From positions 1 to 48,457 of the forward strand of contig JAJZES010000040.1 of assembly GCA_021845985.1 (NCBI GenBank): a DNA stretch of 48,457 nt, written 5' to 3'. Below are positions 1-8,709 of the stretch, one piece after another. The notes under the pieces were generated by a model that was not told the DNA's origin, ran no database searches, and saw nothing but the letters and a program-made list of their open reading frames with translations. Numbering within the stretch: the first letter of the stretch is position 1; each line of letters opens with the position of its first letter. The translations under genes and the position numbers were made by a program. The DNA comes from Pseudomonadota bacterium. Its GTDB lineage: Bacteria; Pseudomonadota; Alphaproteobacteria; Acetobacterales; Acetobacteraceae.

Positions 1-581
1 CGCGGCGCGACGGCGGCGGGCGGTGCGGCCGGCGCCCGCGGCGCCGGCACCCGCTGCGCCAGCGCCTGTATCGCCCGCTCGGTCTCTGCCCACTCCTGCG
101 TCGTGTCCGGCGCTGCCGCCGGCGCTGGCGCTGGCGCCGGCTTGCTGGCCTCGGCCTCGGCATGCTGGCGGGCCGCCTCGGCGAGATTGGCGCGAAGCTG
201 CTCGGCCTCGGTGCGCAATCCGGCGAGGGCCGAGTTGGCGTCGCGGATTTGCTGCTGCAGCGCCCGCACCGCCTGGGTCTCCACCGGCACCGGCTCCGGT
301 GCCGGTGCCGCCTCGGCCGGCGGTGGCGGATCGGGCGTTTTCGCCGCGCTGCTCGGGGCGCGCAGCGCGGCCAGCTCGCCTGGCGGGGCGTTGGCGTGGT
401 CCATCAGCAACGCCACCGCCGCCAGCGCCGCCAGGCTGGCCAGCAGACCGGTCACGCCATACAGCGTCCGCCGAATGATCTTCTGCCAGTTGAGCGGCGC
501 CCGTCGCCGCGACGCGCCATCCCACTCGTCGCGGTCGGCGGGCGTGGCCTGTGACAGCCGGTCTTCCTTCTCGATGAACAT
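1..581 (-). CDS. Membrane-anchored coiled-coil protein, C-terminus cut by window edge
   Basis: The reading frame is open from an ATG at 581 to the left edge of the window with no stop, so about 193 N-terminal residues are visible. A charged N-terminus (about residues 1-38) is followed by one hydrophobic segment at about 40-60 (LLASLAALAAVALLM). Next comes a Pro/Ala-rich stretch and a likely coiled coil (VRALQQQIRDANSALAGLR onward), then an Ala/Pro-rich linker. This predicts a type II inner-membrane protein with a periplasmic rod. A GGGGTG stretch lies just upstream of the ATG. I do not recognise the family, and the missing C-terminus may hold the functional domain. Confidence 0.7.
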   Translation of the reverse strand, partial: MFIEKEDRLSQATPADRDEWDGASRRRAPLNWQKIIRRTLYGVTGLLASLAALAAVALLMDHANAPPGELAALRAPSSAAKTPDPPPPAEAAPAPEPVPVETQAVRALQQQIRDANSALAGLRTEAEQLRANLAEAARQHAEAEASKPAPAPAPAAAPDTTQEWAETERAIQALAQRVPAPRAPAAPPAAVAP

Positions 582-785
582 GGCACCCCGTTATGCCCCG
601 TCCGGCCGTCACGGCTGGGACGCAGGTTCATGCGCGGCGCCGCGTCTGGCCTGCCGCCGCCGCGCCGGCCACAACGGTTGTCTGGCGATGGAGTTGCGCC
701 GCAGCCGCCGAGCGCCGGCCGCGCCATCATGCGCGCCCGCCGCGGCGCCGGAGAATCGCAGTCGCGTGAGGCGGGGCCTGTGGAA

Positions 786-965
786 TTATTCGGCCGCTGA
801 CGTCTCCGCCGGCGCCCTGACCGCGGCGATGACGGCGGCAAAGGCGGCGCGGCCGAGCCGCATCGCGTGCCGGCCGCGCAACCGGCCATGCACGAGGCCG
901 GTGCTGCGGTCGATGAATGCCAGCACGTCCGCATCGAGCCAGCGGGTCAGACCTGAATCGGCCAT
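786..965 (-). CDS. Small hypothetical protein (59 aa)
   Basis: The ATG at 965 (MADSGLTRWL...) is preceded by a purine-rich GAGCGAATGAG and the frame ends in TAA at 786. An in-frame start at 986 would add seven residues. The product is a short Ala/Arg-rich polypeptide with a hydrophobic stretch AAFAAVIAAVRA near the C-terminus. It lies on the same strand as the partial membrane gene, about 200 nt upstream of it, and downstream of the metY hairpin. The family is not recognised. It may be a real small gene or a chance ORF in GC-rich DNA. Confidence 0.4.
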   Translation of the reverse strand: MADSGLTRWLDADVLAFIDRSTGLVHGRLRGRHAMRLGRAAFAAVIAAVRAPAETSAAE

Positions 966-1020
966 CTCATTCGCTCGGTGAAGCATCCGCAGGTCGGCAG
1001 AGCGGCGACCGCCAAGGCTC

Positions 1021-1053
1021 GGCGGGCGGGAGCCAAAAAACCTCCCGCCCGCC
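1021..1053. terminator. 12-bp hairpin downstream of metY
   Basis: A perfect inverted repeat pairs 1021-1032 with 1042-1053. The 9-nt loop (1033-1041) contains A6 on the plus strand, T6 on the minus strand. It begins 18 nt past the stop of the O-acetylhomoserine sulfhydrylase gene on the minus strand. There is no T-tract after the stem, so it is not a textbook intrinsic terminator, but the placement suits a 3' end or mRNA-stabilising hairpin. Confidence 0.5.
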
Positions 1054-1070
1054 CGGCAATGACCGCCGTG

Positions 1071-2363
1071 TCAGCCGGCCGCGGCGTCCAGCGCCTGGGT
1101 CAGGTCGGCCAGGATGTCGTCGATGTGCTCGATGCCGATCGACAGCCGCACATAGCCGGGCGAAACCCCGCTGGCGTGCTGCTCCGCCGCGCTCAGTTGC
1201 GAATGGGTGGTGCTGGCCGGATGGATGGCGAGGCTGCGCGCATCGCCGATATTGGCGACGTGATAGATCAGCTTCAAGGCATCGATGAAGCGTTGCCCGG
1301 CCGCGGCGCCGCCGGCCAGTTCGAAGCCGACCAGCCCGCTATATCCGCGCGGCATGTATGTCGCCGCCCATGCGGCTTCCCGCCCGGTGAGCGTCGAGGG
1401 GTGGATCACCCGCGCCACATCCGCCCGGCCGCCAAGAAAGCGGGCGACGGCGGTGGCGTTTTCGCTGTGCGCCCGCATGCGCAACGCCAGGGTCTCGATC
1501 CCTTGCAGGATCAGGAACGCATTGAACGGGCTGAGCGCGGCGCCGAGGTCGCGCAGGATCACCGTGCGTGCGCGGATGATGTAGGCGACCGGGCCGAGCG
1601 GCTTGACCGCGTCCACCCACACCGCGCCATGATAGCTCGGGTCCGGCGTGTTCAGCGCCGGTTGCCGCGCCGCATGCGCTGCCCAGTCGAACTTGCCGCC
1701 GTCGATAATCACGCCGCCGATCGAGGTGCCGTGGCCGCCGAGATATTTGGTCAGCGAATACATCACGATCGCCGCGCCGTGGTCGAGCGGGCGGGCGAGC
1801 AGCGGGGCGGCGGTGTTGTCCATAATCAGCGGGATGCCGAGCGGTCGGCCGATCGCCGCGACCTCGGCGATCGGGAAGACGCGCAGTTTCGGGTTTGGCA
1901 GCGTCTCGGCGTAATAGGCACGGGTGCGGTCGTCGGTGGCGCGGGCGAACGCCTCCGGGTCGCCGGGATCGACGAAGCGCACCTCGATGCCCTGATCGCG
2001 CAGCGTATGGTTGAACAGATTCCAGGTGCCGCCGTAAATGTCGGTGGAGGCGACGACATTGTCACCGGCGCGGGCGAGTGTCTGCAGCGTCATCGCCGAT
2101 GCCGCCTGCCCGGAGGCCACCGTCAGCGCCGCCACCCCGCCCTCCAGCGCGGCAATCCGCTGCTCCAGCGCATCGTTGGTCGGGTTCATGATGCGGGTGT
2201 AGATGTTGCCCATTTCCTTGAGGGCGAACAGGTTGGCCGCGTTCTCGGTGCTGTCGAACTGAAAGCTGGTGGTCTGGTAGATCGGCACGGCGACGGCGTG
2301 CGTCGCCGGGTCGCGCCGCCATCCGGCATGCAGCGCCAGAGTTTCGGGGTGCTTGCTGGTCAT
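1071..2363 (-). CDS. metY: O-acetylhomoserine sulfhydrylase (O-acetylhomoserine aminocarboxypropyltransferase)
   Basis: This 430-aa protein has the full layout of the Cys/Met-metabolism PLP enzymes. It contains YTRIMNPTND near 55-64, the substrate-site segment STDIYGGTWNLF (106-117), D182 in the cofactor-binding segment, and the Schiff-base lysine K206 in SLTKYLGGHGTSIGG. The long STDIYGGT form and overall length favour the O-acetylhomoserine sulfhydrylase branch over cystathionine synthases. The enzyme makes homocysteine from O-acetylhomoserine and sulfide in the cytoplasm. I chose the ATG at 2363, preceded by GGGAAAGGAACG, over a longer frame reaching 2492. The divergent gene starts 172 nt away. 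I saw no SAM riboswitch signature in that gap. Confidence 0.93.
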   Translation of the reverse strand: MTSKHPETLALHAGWRRDPATHAVAVPIYQTTSFQFDSTENAANLFALKEMGNIYTRIMNPTNDALEQRIAALEGGVAALTVASGQAASAMTLQTLARAGDNVVASTDIYGGTWNLFNHTLRDQGIEVRFVDPGDPEAFARATDDRTRAYYAETLPNPKLRVFPIAEVAAIGRPLGIPLIMDNTAAPLLARPLDHGAAIVMYSLTKYLGGHGTSIGGVIIDGGKFDWAAHAARQPALNTPDPSYHGAVWVDAVKPLGPVAYIIRARTVILRDLGAALSPFNAFLILQGIETLALRMRAHSENATAVARFLGGRADVARVIHPSTLTGREAAWAATYMPRGYSGLVGFELAGGAAAGQRFIDALKLIYHVANIGDARSLAIHPASTTHSQLSAAEQHASGVSPGYVRLSIGIEHIDDILADLTQALDAAAG

Positions 2364-2535
2364 GATCGTTCCTTTCCCTGCGTAATCCGCGCCGTTGAAC
2401 AGGAAGGCGGGGCGGGGTGCAAGGCGAACCGTGCCGCGTCCCCCCGCCGGATGGTGCGGGCATGCGTCCCCGACATGGGAACCGCACCCCATCCCGCCGG
2501 TTTGGCGCTATCGGCCTGCAACCGGAAGAGCCGCC

Positions 2536-4713
2536 ATGAATGACCAACCGCAGGCGGGCGCGTCCGTCGATGCGTTCTATGTTTCGGCCACCACCAGCCT
2601 CCAGGAGCAGCGTCCGCGCACGCTCAAGCATGGCGACGTGTTCGGCGTGTTCGACCATACCGGTGACATTCTCGCCGGTGAGGGCAATCCGGGCGGGCTG
2701 TATGCCCGCGACACGCGCCATCTGTCGCGCCTCGACCTGTTCATCGACGGCGTCCGACCGCTGCTGCTGTCATCGGACGTGCGCGAGGACAACGCCACGC
2801 TGACCTGCGACCTGACCAATCCCGACCTGCGCGATGCGACCGGGAGCGTGGTGCTGGAGCATGACCTCGTGCATATCCGCCGCTCGACCTTCGTCTTCGA
2901 GGGCCGCTGTCATCAGCGGCTGGCGGTGCGCAGCTATGCCGACGCGGCGCAGACGCTGACGCTGGAACTGCACTTTTCCGCCGATTTCGCCGACCTGTTC
3001 GAGGTGCGCGGGCAGCGTCGGCTGCGCCGTGGCATCATCCATCCGCCGGCCATCGGGCGTGACCGGGTGGTGCTGTCCTATACCGGTCTGGACAATGGCC
3101 GGCGCGAGACGCGGCTGCGCTTCAGCCCGGTTCCCGACCTGATCGAGCCGGGACGCGCCAGCTTCGTCCTGACGCTGGCGCCGGGCGAGCGCGCCAACCT
3201 GTATGTCGAGACGAGCTGTACCACCAGTCTGGCGGCGCCGGCGCCGGAAGCGTTCTTCATCGCCATGCGCGACGCCCGCCGCGCGCTGCGCCAGACCTCC
3301 GCCCGCGCCACCGCCATCGAGACCGGCAACGAGATTTTCAATGAGGCCATACGTCGCTCGGTGGCCGACCTCTACATGCTGATGACCGAGACCGATCTCG
3401 GCTCCTATCCCTATGCCGGCATCCCCTGGTACAGCACCGCCTTCGGCCGCGACGCGCTGATCACCGCGATGATGATGCTGTGGGTGGACCCGGCGGTGGC
3501 GCGCGGGGTGCTGCGCTACCTCGCCGCCAATCAGGCGACCGGCACCGACGCCGCGGCCGACGCCGAACCGGGCAAGATTCTGCACGAGGTCCGCCACGGC
3601 GAGATGGCGGAGCTGAAGGAAGTGCCGTTCCGCCGCTACTACGGCAGCGTCGATGCGACGCCGCTGTTCGTCATGCTGGCCGGCAGCTATCTGCGCCGCA
3701 CCGGCGATGTCGCCACGCTGCAGGCGCTGTGGCCGAATATCGAGGCGGCGCTGCGCTGGATGGATACGTCCGGCGACCGCGATGGCGACGGCTTCGTCGA
3801 GTATCACCGCATGACCGAGGGCGGGCTGGCCAACCAGGGCTGGAAGGACAGCTACGATTCGGTGTTTCACGCCGATGGCAGCATGGCGCAGGGGCCGATC
3901 GCGCTGGTCGAGGTCCAGGGTTATGTCTATCGCGCCCGTCGCGCCGCGGCGCAGATCGCCAGCCGGCTCGGTCGTGCGCGGCGCGCCGAGACCCTGCTGC
4001 ATCAGGCCGAGACACTGCGCGTGCGGATCGAGCAGGCGTTCTGGTGCGAGGAGATCGGCACCTATGCCCTGGCGCTCGACGGCAACAAAAAGCCCTGCCG
4101 GGTGCGCAGCTCCAATGCCGGGCATCTGCTGCTGGCCGGGGCGGCGGCGCCCGATCGTGCCGCGCTGGTGGCGCGGCAATTATTGGGCAGCCAGTTCTTC
4201 TCCGGCTGGGGGGTGCGCACCATCGCCACCGGCGAGGCCCGCTTCAACCCGATGTCGTACCATAATGGCTCGGTGTGGCCGCACGACAACGCGATGATCG
4301 GGATGGGCATGGGCCGCTACGGCATGCGGCGCCAGGCGGGGCGGGTGCTGACGGCACTGTTCGAGGCGGCGACCTATATCGACCTGCGCCGCCTGCCGGA
4401 GCTGGTCTGCGGCTTTCCGCGCCGGCGCGGTCAGGGGCCGACCTTCTATCCGGTCGCCTGCGTGCCGCAGGCATGGTCGGCGGCGGCCCCGCTGGCGCTG
4501 CTGCAGGCATGTCTGGGCATCGGCTTCGATCCGGCAAACCGCACCGTGACCTTCGACCGTCCAGTGATGCCGCCGTTCACTGACCGCATCATGCTGCACG
4601 GGCTGGCCGTCGGCGGCGGCAAGATCGACGTCCTGATGCAGGGCCACGGCGAGGCGGTGTCGGCCACGGTATTGTCGCGCAGCGGCGACATCCGGGTCAC
4701 GGTGACGAGCTGA
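2536..4713 (+). CDS. Amylo-alpha-1,6-glucosidase / glycogen debranching-type protein
   Basis: This 725-aa protein matches bacterial GDE-type glucosidases. The N-terminal beta-rich domain (about 20-240) begins LKHGDVFGVFDHTGDI with the hallmark GGLYARDTRHLSRLDL, RDTR being typical. The C-terminal (alpha/alpha)6 domain carries GIPWYSTAFGRDALIT near 295-310, NQGWKDSYDS near 435-445 and YHNGSVWPHDNAM near 575. It is predicted to hydrolyse alpha-1,6 branches of glycogen-like polymers. The ATG at 2536 follows GGAAGAG, and a longer in-frame extension is not conserved-looking. Its last 17 nt overlap tail-to-tail with the phosphatase gene on the other strand. I see no other glycogen gene in the window, so its polymer substrate is inferred. 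Confidence 0.88.
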   Translation: MNDQPQAGASVDAFYVSATTSLQEQRPRTLKHGDVFGVFDHTGDILAGEGNPGGLYARDTRHLSRLDLFIDGVRPLLLSSDVREDNATLTCDLTNPDLRDATGSVVLEHDLVHIRRSTFVFEGRCHQRLAVRSYADAAQTLTLELHFSADFADLFEVRGQRRLRRGIIHPPAIGRDRVVLSYTGLDNGRRETRLRFSPVPDLIEPGRASFVLTLAPGERANLYVETSCTTSLAAPAPEAFFIAMRDARRALRQTSARATAIETGNEIFNEAIRRSVADLYMLMTETDLGSYPYAGIPWYSTAFGRDALITAMMMLWVDPAVARGVLRYLAANQATGTDAAADAEPGKILHEVRHGEMAELKEVPFRRYYGSVDATPLFVMLAGSYLRRTGDVATLQALWPNIEAALRWMDTSGDRDGDGFVEYHRMTEGGLANQGWKDSYDSVFHADGSMAQGPIALVEVQGYVYRARRAAAQIASRLGRARRAETLLHQAETLRVRIEQAFWCEEIGTYALALDGNKKPCRVRSSNAGHLLLAGAAAPDRAALVARQLLGSQFFSGWGVRTIATGEARFNPMSYHNGSVWPHDNAMIGMGMGRYGMRRQAGRVLTALFEAATYIDLRRLPELVCGFPRRRGQGPTFYPVACVPQAWSAAAPLALLQACLGIGFDPANRTVTFDRPVMPPFTDRIMLHGLAVGGGKIDVLMQGHGEAVSATVLSRSGDIRVTVTS

Positions 4714-5287
4714 CGGAGCCGCCGGCGACCCCGGCCGCGGCCAGTTCACGGCTCCGGCCGAGCCGCTCCATTTCCGCGGCGAGCCAGGGGCGCTCGACGA
4801 TCTGGCTGCGATAGACGCCATGCAGCGCGGCGACCAGCGCGCCGCCGCGGTCGAGCATGGGGTCACCCATCTCGACCATGCGCAGGTTGGGCCAGGCGCG
4901 GCCACGGATGCGCAGCACCTCGGCCAGCACCTCGGCGGCGCTGTGCTGCGGCATCGCCTGCGCCAGGATCAGCGCCATCGACGCCGTGCTGCGCGAGACG
5001 CCGGCATGGCAGTGAACCAGCAGGTTGTCACCCGGCCCGATGGCACGGCCGAAATCGAGAAGTTGGCGGATATGGCTCTCGTTCGGCGGCAGGGTGGTCG
5101 GCGACGGCTCGATCACGTCGTTGAAGCGCAGTTCCAGCTTCTCATGCGCGGCGAAGCCGGCGAAGGCCTCGGGCACCGGATAGTCGGGGTCGAGGATCGA
5201 CAGGACATGGGTGATGCCGGCGGTGCCGTGCAGGTCCAGCTCCTCGATGCCGCAGACGGTGATGCCGAACGGCGCGATCATGTGCAT
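4697..5287 (-). CDS. Dual-specificity / tyrosine protein phosphatase
   Basis: This 196-aa cytoplasmic protein carries the cysteine phosphatase signature HCHAGVSRST, nucleophile C93 and phosphate-binding R99. An upstream FND (D57) suits the general acid. The size and compact fold match DSP-like phosphatases. An ATG at 5287 and one at 5281 are both possible. GGAG of GCAGGAGTGCC suits the first. Its 3' end overlaps the glucosidase gene by 17 nt on the opposite strand. The neighbour raises the idea of a glucan phosphatase, but no carbohydrate-binding module is visible, so the substrate is unknown. Confidence 0.85.
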   Translation of the reverse strand: MHMIAPFGITVCGIEELDLHGTAGITHVLSILDPDYPVPEAFAGFAAHEKLELRFNDVIEPSPTTLPPNESHIRQLLDFGRAIGPGDNLLVHCHAGVSRSTASMALILAQAMPQHSAAEVLAEVLRIRGRAWPNLRMVEMGDPMLDRGGALVAALHGVYRSQIVERPWLAAEMERLGRSRELAAAGVAGGSVSSSP

Positions 5288-5385
5288 ATCTGGGCACTCC
5301 TGCGGCGGGTCTTGCCGAACAAGAAACGGTTTCGTATTGTGACCTTGCTAGGTCGCACGGGGCGGCCGGCAGGCAGGAGACCCGA

Positions 5386-5763
5386 ATGCGCGCGCGCCAG
5401 CAATCCGAATCCATTGACGTGTTCCGCGAGGCGATGATCGGCCTCGTGCGTGGCGACGACCCCGATCTGACGGCGCGGCAGATGTCGATTTTCCTGGTCT
5501 GCTACACCACCCGCGGGCCGCATACGGTGCGCGGTCTGGCGGAGCGGCTGCGGGTGCAGAAGCCGGCGGTGGTGCGGGCGATCGACCGGCTGGAGGCGTT
5601 CGATCTGGCGCGGCGCGAGCCCGACCTGCAGGACCGTCGTAGCGTGTTGATCACCCAGACGGCGGTGGGCAGGAACTTCCTGCGCCAGATCCGCGGCTCG
5701 CTGGCCGCCGGGGCGCGCAGCGTGGCGCCGCTGCAGGTCGAGGAACGGGCAACCAGCCACTGA
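5386..5763 (+). CDS. MarR-family winged-helix regulator
   Basis: This 125-aa protein has the MarR core: helix LTARQMSIFLVCYT, the HTH TVRGLAERLRVQKPAVVRAIDRLEAFDLA, and wing REPDLQDRRSVLITQT, whose DxRR is the family hallmark. It should bind DNA as a dimer and respond to a small ligand. The ATG at 5386 follows a good AGGAGAC ribosome-binding site. It stands between the divergent phosphatase gene (98 nt away) and a convergent membrane gene, so its target is not clear from context. It is slightly short for MarR (usually about 140-150 aa), with short dimerisation ends. Confidence 0.87.
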   Translation: MRARQQSESIDVFREAMIGLVRGDDPDLTARQMSIFLVCYTTRGPHTVRGLAERLRVQKPAVVRAIDRLEAFDLARREPDLQDRRSVLITQTAVGRNFLRQIRGSLAAGARSVAPLQVEERATSH

Positions 5764-5976
5764 CCGCCGCCGCTCACCCGGCGGCAAGGCCGGTTGTGCG
5801 GCAAAGGATGCGGAGCGACGCGCTGAACTCGACTCTGGCGAGGATCAGCGTGTCGTCGGTGCCGTCCGGCAGCCGGCGGGGCGGATTTTGGCGGCATGCG
5901 GAGCAGGATGTCCGCGCCGCGCGCAATGCTGGTGCAGGTCCGGAGCTTCGGCCGGGCTTCGGCAAAATCGCCCCGC

Positions 5977-6606
5977 TCACGTCCCGCCCGCCGGGGCGCG
6001 CATCCGCTTGACGATGCGCGGCACGAATGCCGCCAGCGCCAGCAGCCCTAGGCCGAGCAGCCCGTAGCGAAGGCCGCCGCTCTCGCCCGCGGCGGTGGTC
6101 CGCCCGGCATAGCCGAGCCAAGTGTAGGCGATCGACCCCGGCACCATGCAGACGGCGGAGGCGGCGAGATAGGGCCAGAAGCCGATCCGCGTCAGCCCCA
6201 GCGCATAATTCAGCAAGGCAAAGGGAATGATCGGCACCAGCCGGACCATCGCGACGAAGCGCCACCCCTCCGCCTCGACCCCCGCCACCAGCCGCGCCAG
6301 CCGGCCCTGCTGGAGCCGGCCCGCCACCCAGTCGGCGGCGAGATAACGGGCGACCAGGAAGGCGCCGCCGGCGCCGAGGGTGGCGCCGATCAGGTCGAGC
6401 ACCGCCCCCCACACCGGACCATAAGCGGCGCCGCCGGCGACGCTGAGCAGCCCGGCGGGAAACATCAGTACCGAGCCGACGGCATAGACCACCAGGAACC
6501 CCGCCGGCCCCCACGCCCCCAGCCCATCCAGCCGGGCGGCAAGCGCGGTCGGGCCGAGGGCGGCGCGGTGGGTGGCGATCCATGCCACCGCACCGGCCAG
6601 CAGCAA
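5977..6606 (-). CDS. TVP38/TMEM64-family (VTT-domain) membrane protein
   Basis: The roughly 209-aa product is almost wholly hydrophobic with about five membrane segments. It carries VTT/SNARE-associated features: VLMFPAGLLSVAGGAAYGPVWG with the re-entrant loop, FLVARYLA, and FVAMVRLVPIIPFALLNYALGLTRI. Such proteins sit in the inner membrane; relatives are linked to lipid transport or scrambling. The start is uncertain. A TTG at 6606 is listed, but the same frame runs upstream through basic LLRRTLPRLAVA, and no ATG or GTG occurs before it meets the aminotransferase stop at 6644. A rare start close to that stop, coupled to the upstream gene, is possible. The 213 nt to the MarR stop hold nothing I recognise. 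Confidence 0.82.
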   Translation of the reverse strand: MLLAGAVAWIATHRAALGPTALAARLDGLGAWGPAGFLVVYAVGSVLMFPAGLLSVAGGAAYGPVWGAVLDLIGATLGAGGAFLVARYLAADWVAGRLQQGRLARLVAGVEAEGWRFVAMVRLVPIIPFALLNYALGLTRIGFWPYLAASAVCMVPGSIAYTWLGYAGRTTAAGESGGLRYGLLGLGLLALAAFVPRIVKRMRAPAGGT

Positions 6607-6643
6607 CGCGACAGCCAGTCGGGGAAGCGTGCGGCGCAGGAGC

Positions 6644-7969
6644 TTACGCCGCCTCTGCCCGGATGGCGTCGGCCAGCGTCCCGAAGATGCGGTCGATATG
6701 CGCCCGCTCGACGATCAGCGGCGGCGACAGCGCGATGATGTCGCCGGTGGTGCGGATCAGCAGGCCGTTGTCGAAGCAGCGGTGGAAGATGCGCACCGCC
6801 CGGTCGGTCGGCTTGCCCTCCCGCCCCTGCAGCTCGATGCCGGTGACGAGGCCGAGGTTGCGGATGTCGATGACGTTGGGCAGCCCGCGCAGACTGTGCG
6901 CGGCATCGGTGAAATAGGGCTCGATGGCGCGCGCCCGGCCGGGCAGGTCTTCGGCGACATGCAGATCGACCGCCGCCACCGCGGCGGCGGCGGCGAGCGG
7001 GTGGCCCGAATATGTATAGCCGTGGAACAATTCGATGCCGGCCGGCGCACCATCGACGATGGTGCGGTAGATCGTGTCATGCACCGCCACCGCGCCCATC
7101 GGCACCGCGGCGTTGGTCAGCCCCTTGGCCATGGTCAGGATGTCGGGGGTGACGCCGACGCGCTCGCTGCCGAAGAACGTGCCGAGGCGGCCGAAGCCGG
7201 TGATAACTTCGTCGAAGATCAGCAGGATACCGTGCTTGTCGCACAACTCGCGCAGCCGCGCGAGATAGCCCGCCGGCGGCACCAGCACGCCGGTCGATCC
7301 GGCCAGCGGCTCGACGATGACGGCGGCGATGGTGTCGCCGTGCAGCGCCACCAGCGCGTCGAGATGGTCGGCGAGATGCGCCCCCCATTGCGGCTCACCG
7401 CGGCTGAAGGCGGTGTGCTGCGGTGCGTGGGTGTGCGGCAGATGATCGACATAGGGCAGCATGGCACCGAACTGCTTGCGGTTCGGCCCGATGCCGCCGA
7501 CCGAGATGCCGCCAAAGCCGACGCCGTGATAGCCGCGCTCCCGCCCGACCAGCCGCACCCGCTGGCTCTGGCCGCGGGCGCGCTGGTAGGCGAGGGCGAT
7601 TTTCAGCGCCGTATCAGCGCTCTCCGAGCCGGAGTTGGTGAAAAAGATGCGGTCCAGCCCGGCCGGCGTGTGCTCGGCGATCTTGGCGGCGGCCTGGAAG
7701 GCGATCGGGTGGCCGAGCTGGAAGGTGGGGGCGAAATCCATCGTCGCCGCCTGGCGCTGGATGGCCTCGGTGATCTCGCGCCGCCCGTGCCCGGCATTGA
7801 CGCACCACAGCCCCGCAGTGCCGTCGATGATTTCGCGGTTGTCGTTGGTGTAGTAATGCATGCCCTCGGCGCGGGCGAGCATGCGCGGGGCGGCCTTGTA
7901 GCCGCGATTGGCGGTGAACGGCATCCAGAAGGCTTCGAGGTTGTTCGGGCGCGGGGGGATGTCGTTCAT
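6644..7969 (-). CDS. Class III omega-amino acid:pyruvate aminotransferase
   Basis: This 441-aa fold-type I PLP enzyme contains FWMPFTANR near 14-22, typical of beta-alanine/omega-amino acid:pyruvate transaminases. It also has TNSGSESADTALKIA (111-125), GYHGVGFGG (147-155), the cofactor Asp D253 in IFDEVITGFGR, and the Schiff-base lysine K282 in TMAKGLTNA. It should move an amino group from an omega-amino acid or primary amine (for example beta-alanine) to pyruvate in the cytosol. The ATG at 7969 starts a well-conserved N-terminus. The VTT membrane gene follows almost directly, suggesting one transcript. The exact donor cannot be told from sequence. Confidence 0.92.
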   Translation of the reverse strand: MNDIPPRPNNLEAFWMPFTANRGYKAAPRMLARAEGMHYYTNDNREIIDGTAGLWCVNAGHGRREITEAIQRQAATMDFAPTFQLGHPIAFQAAAKIAEHTPAGLDRIFFTNSGSESADTALKIALAYQRARGQSQRVRLVGRERGYHGVGFGGISVGGIGPNRKQFGAMLPYVDHLPHTHAPQHTAFSRGEPQWGAHLADHLDALVALHGDTIAAVIVEPLAGSTGVLVPPAGYLARLRELCDKHGILLIFDEVITGFGRLGTFFGSERVGVTPDILTMAKGLTNAAVPMGAVAVHDTIYRTIVDGAPAGIELFHGYTYSGHPLAAAAAVAAVDLHVAEDLPGRARAIEPYFTDAAHSLRGLPNVIDIRNLGLVTGIELQGREGKPTDRAVRIFHRCFDNGLLIRTTGDIIALSPPLIVERAHIDRIFGTLADAIRAEAA

Positions 7970-8043
7970 GGCAGGGTTCCTGGCAGCACGCCGGGCAGGT
8001 TCGCGCTATCTGCGGCCGGGAGCAAGGGAGGCGAGGGGGGAGT

Positions 8044-8709
8044 ATGGCTGACGGGACGCTTTATCTCGGCACGCGACGCTATTCGTCGTGGAGTCTGCGC
8101 GGCTGGCTGGCGGTGCGCATGGCCGGGCTGCAGGTGCTGGAGGTGGTCATCCCGCTGACCGGCCAGGGCACCCCGGAGGTCAAGGCGATCAGCCCCAGCG
8201 GGCTGGTGCCGTATCTGCGGCACGGTGGGATCGACATTTGGGAAACCCTTGCCATCGCTGAATATTGTGCCGAGCTGGCGCCGCATCTGTGGCCCGCCGC
8301 GGCGGCCGCGCGGGCGCATGCCCGGGCCATCGCCGCCGAGATGCATGCCGGGTTTGGGGCGCTGCGTCAGGCGATGCCGATGAATCTCGGTCGCGTCATC
8401 GCCGGCGCCGGGCAGACCCTCGGCAGCCTCGCCGACATCGCCCGCATCGAGACGCTCTGGCGCGACACGCGGGCGCGCTACGGACAGGGCGGCCGGTTCC
8501 TGTTCGGCGCCGATTTCACCCTCGCCGATGCCATGTATGCGCCGGTGGTGGCGCGGCTGCTGACCTATCGCCCGGCGCTGGCGCCCGACACCCTGGACTA
8601 TTGCGCGGCGGTGCGCGGCTTTCCGCTGGTCGCCGAATGGTATGATGGCGCGGCGGGTGAGCCGGCGGAGTGGCTGCTCGACAAATACGAGAGCGTCGCA
8701 GCACCTTGA
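8044..8709 (+). CDS. Glutathione S-transferase family protein
   Basis: This 221-aa protein has a thioredoxin-like N-terminal domain opening LYLGTRRYSSWSLRGWLAVR, the RYSSWSLR motif of bacterial GSTs with a likely catalytic serine. SPSGLVPYL carries the cis-Pro and a WETLAIAEYCAELAP segment binds glutathione. An all-helical C-terminal domain includes FTLADAMYAPVVARL with the N-capping Asp. It is expected to be a cytosolic dimer. The start codon follows GGGGGGAGT. The stop is overlapped by the TTG start of the glycosyltransferase, indicating coupled translation. The electrophilic substrate is unknown. Confidence 0.9.
   Translation: MADGTLYLGTRRYSSWSLRGWLAVRMAGLQVLEVVIPLTGQGTPEVKAISPSGLVPYLRHGGIDIWETLAIAEYCAELAPHLWPAAAAARAHARAIAAEMHAGFGALRQAMPMNLGRVIAGAGQTLGSLADIARIETLWRDTRARYGQGGRFLFGADFTLADAMYAPVVARLLTYRPALAPDTLDYCAAVRGFPLVAEWYDGAAGEPAEWLLDKYESVAAP

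Noticed and set aside
2364-2535. SAM-responsive riboswitch upstream of metY
   Set aside because: Sought because such leaders are common before metY/metZ in alphaproteobacteria, but I found no matching pseudoknot signature by eye.
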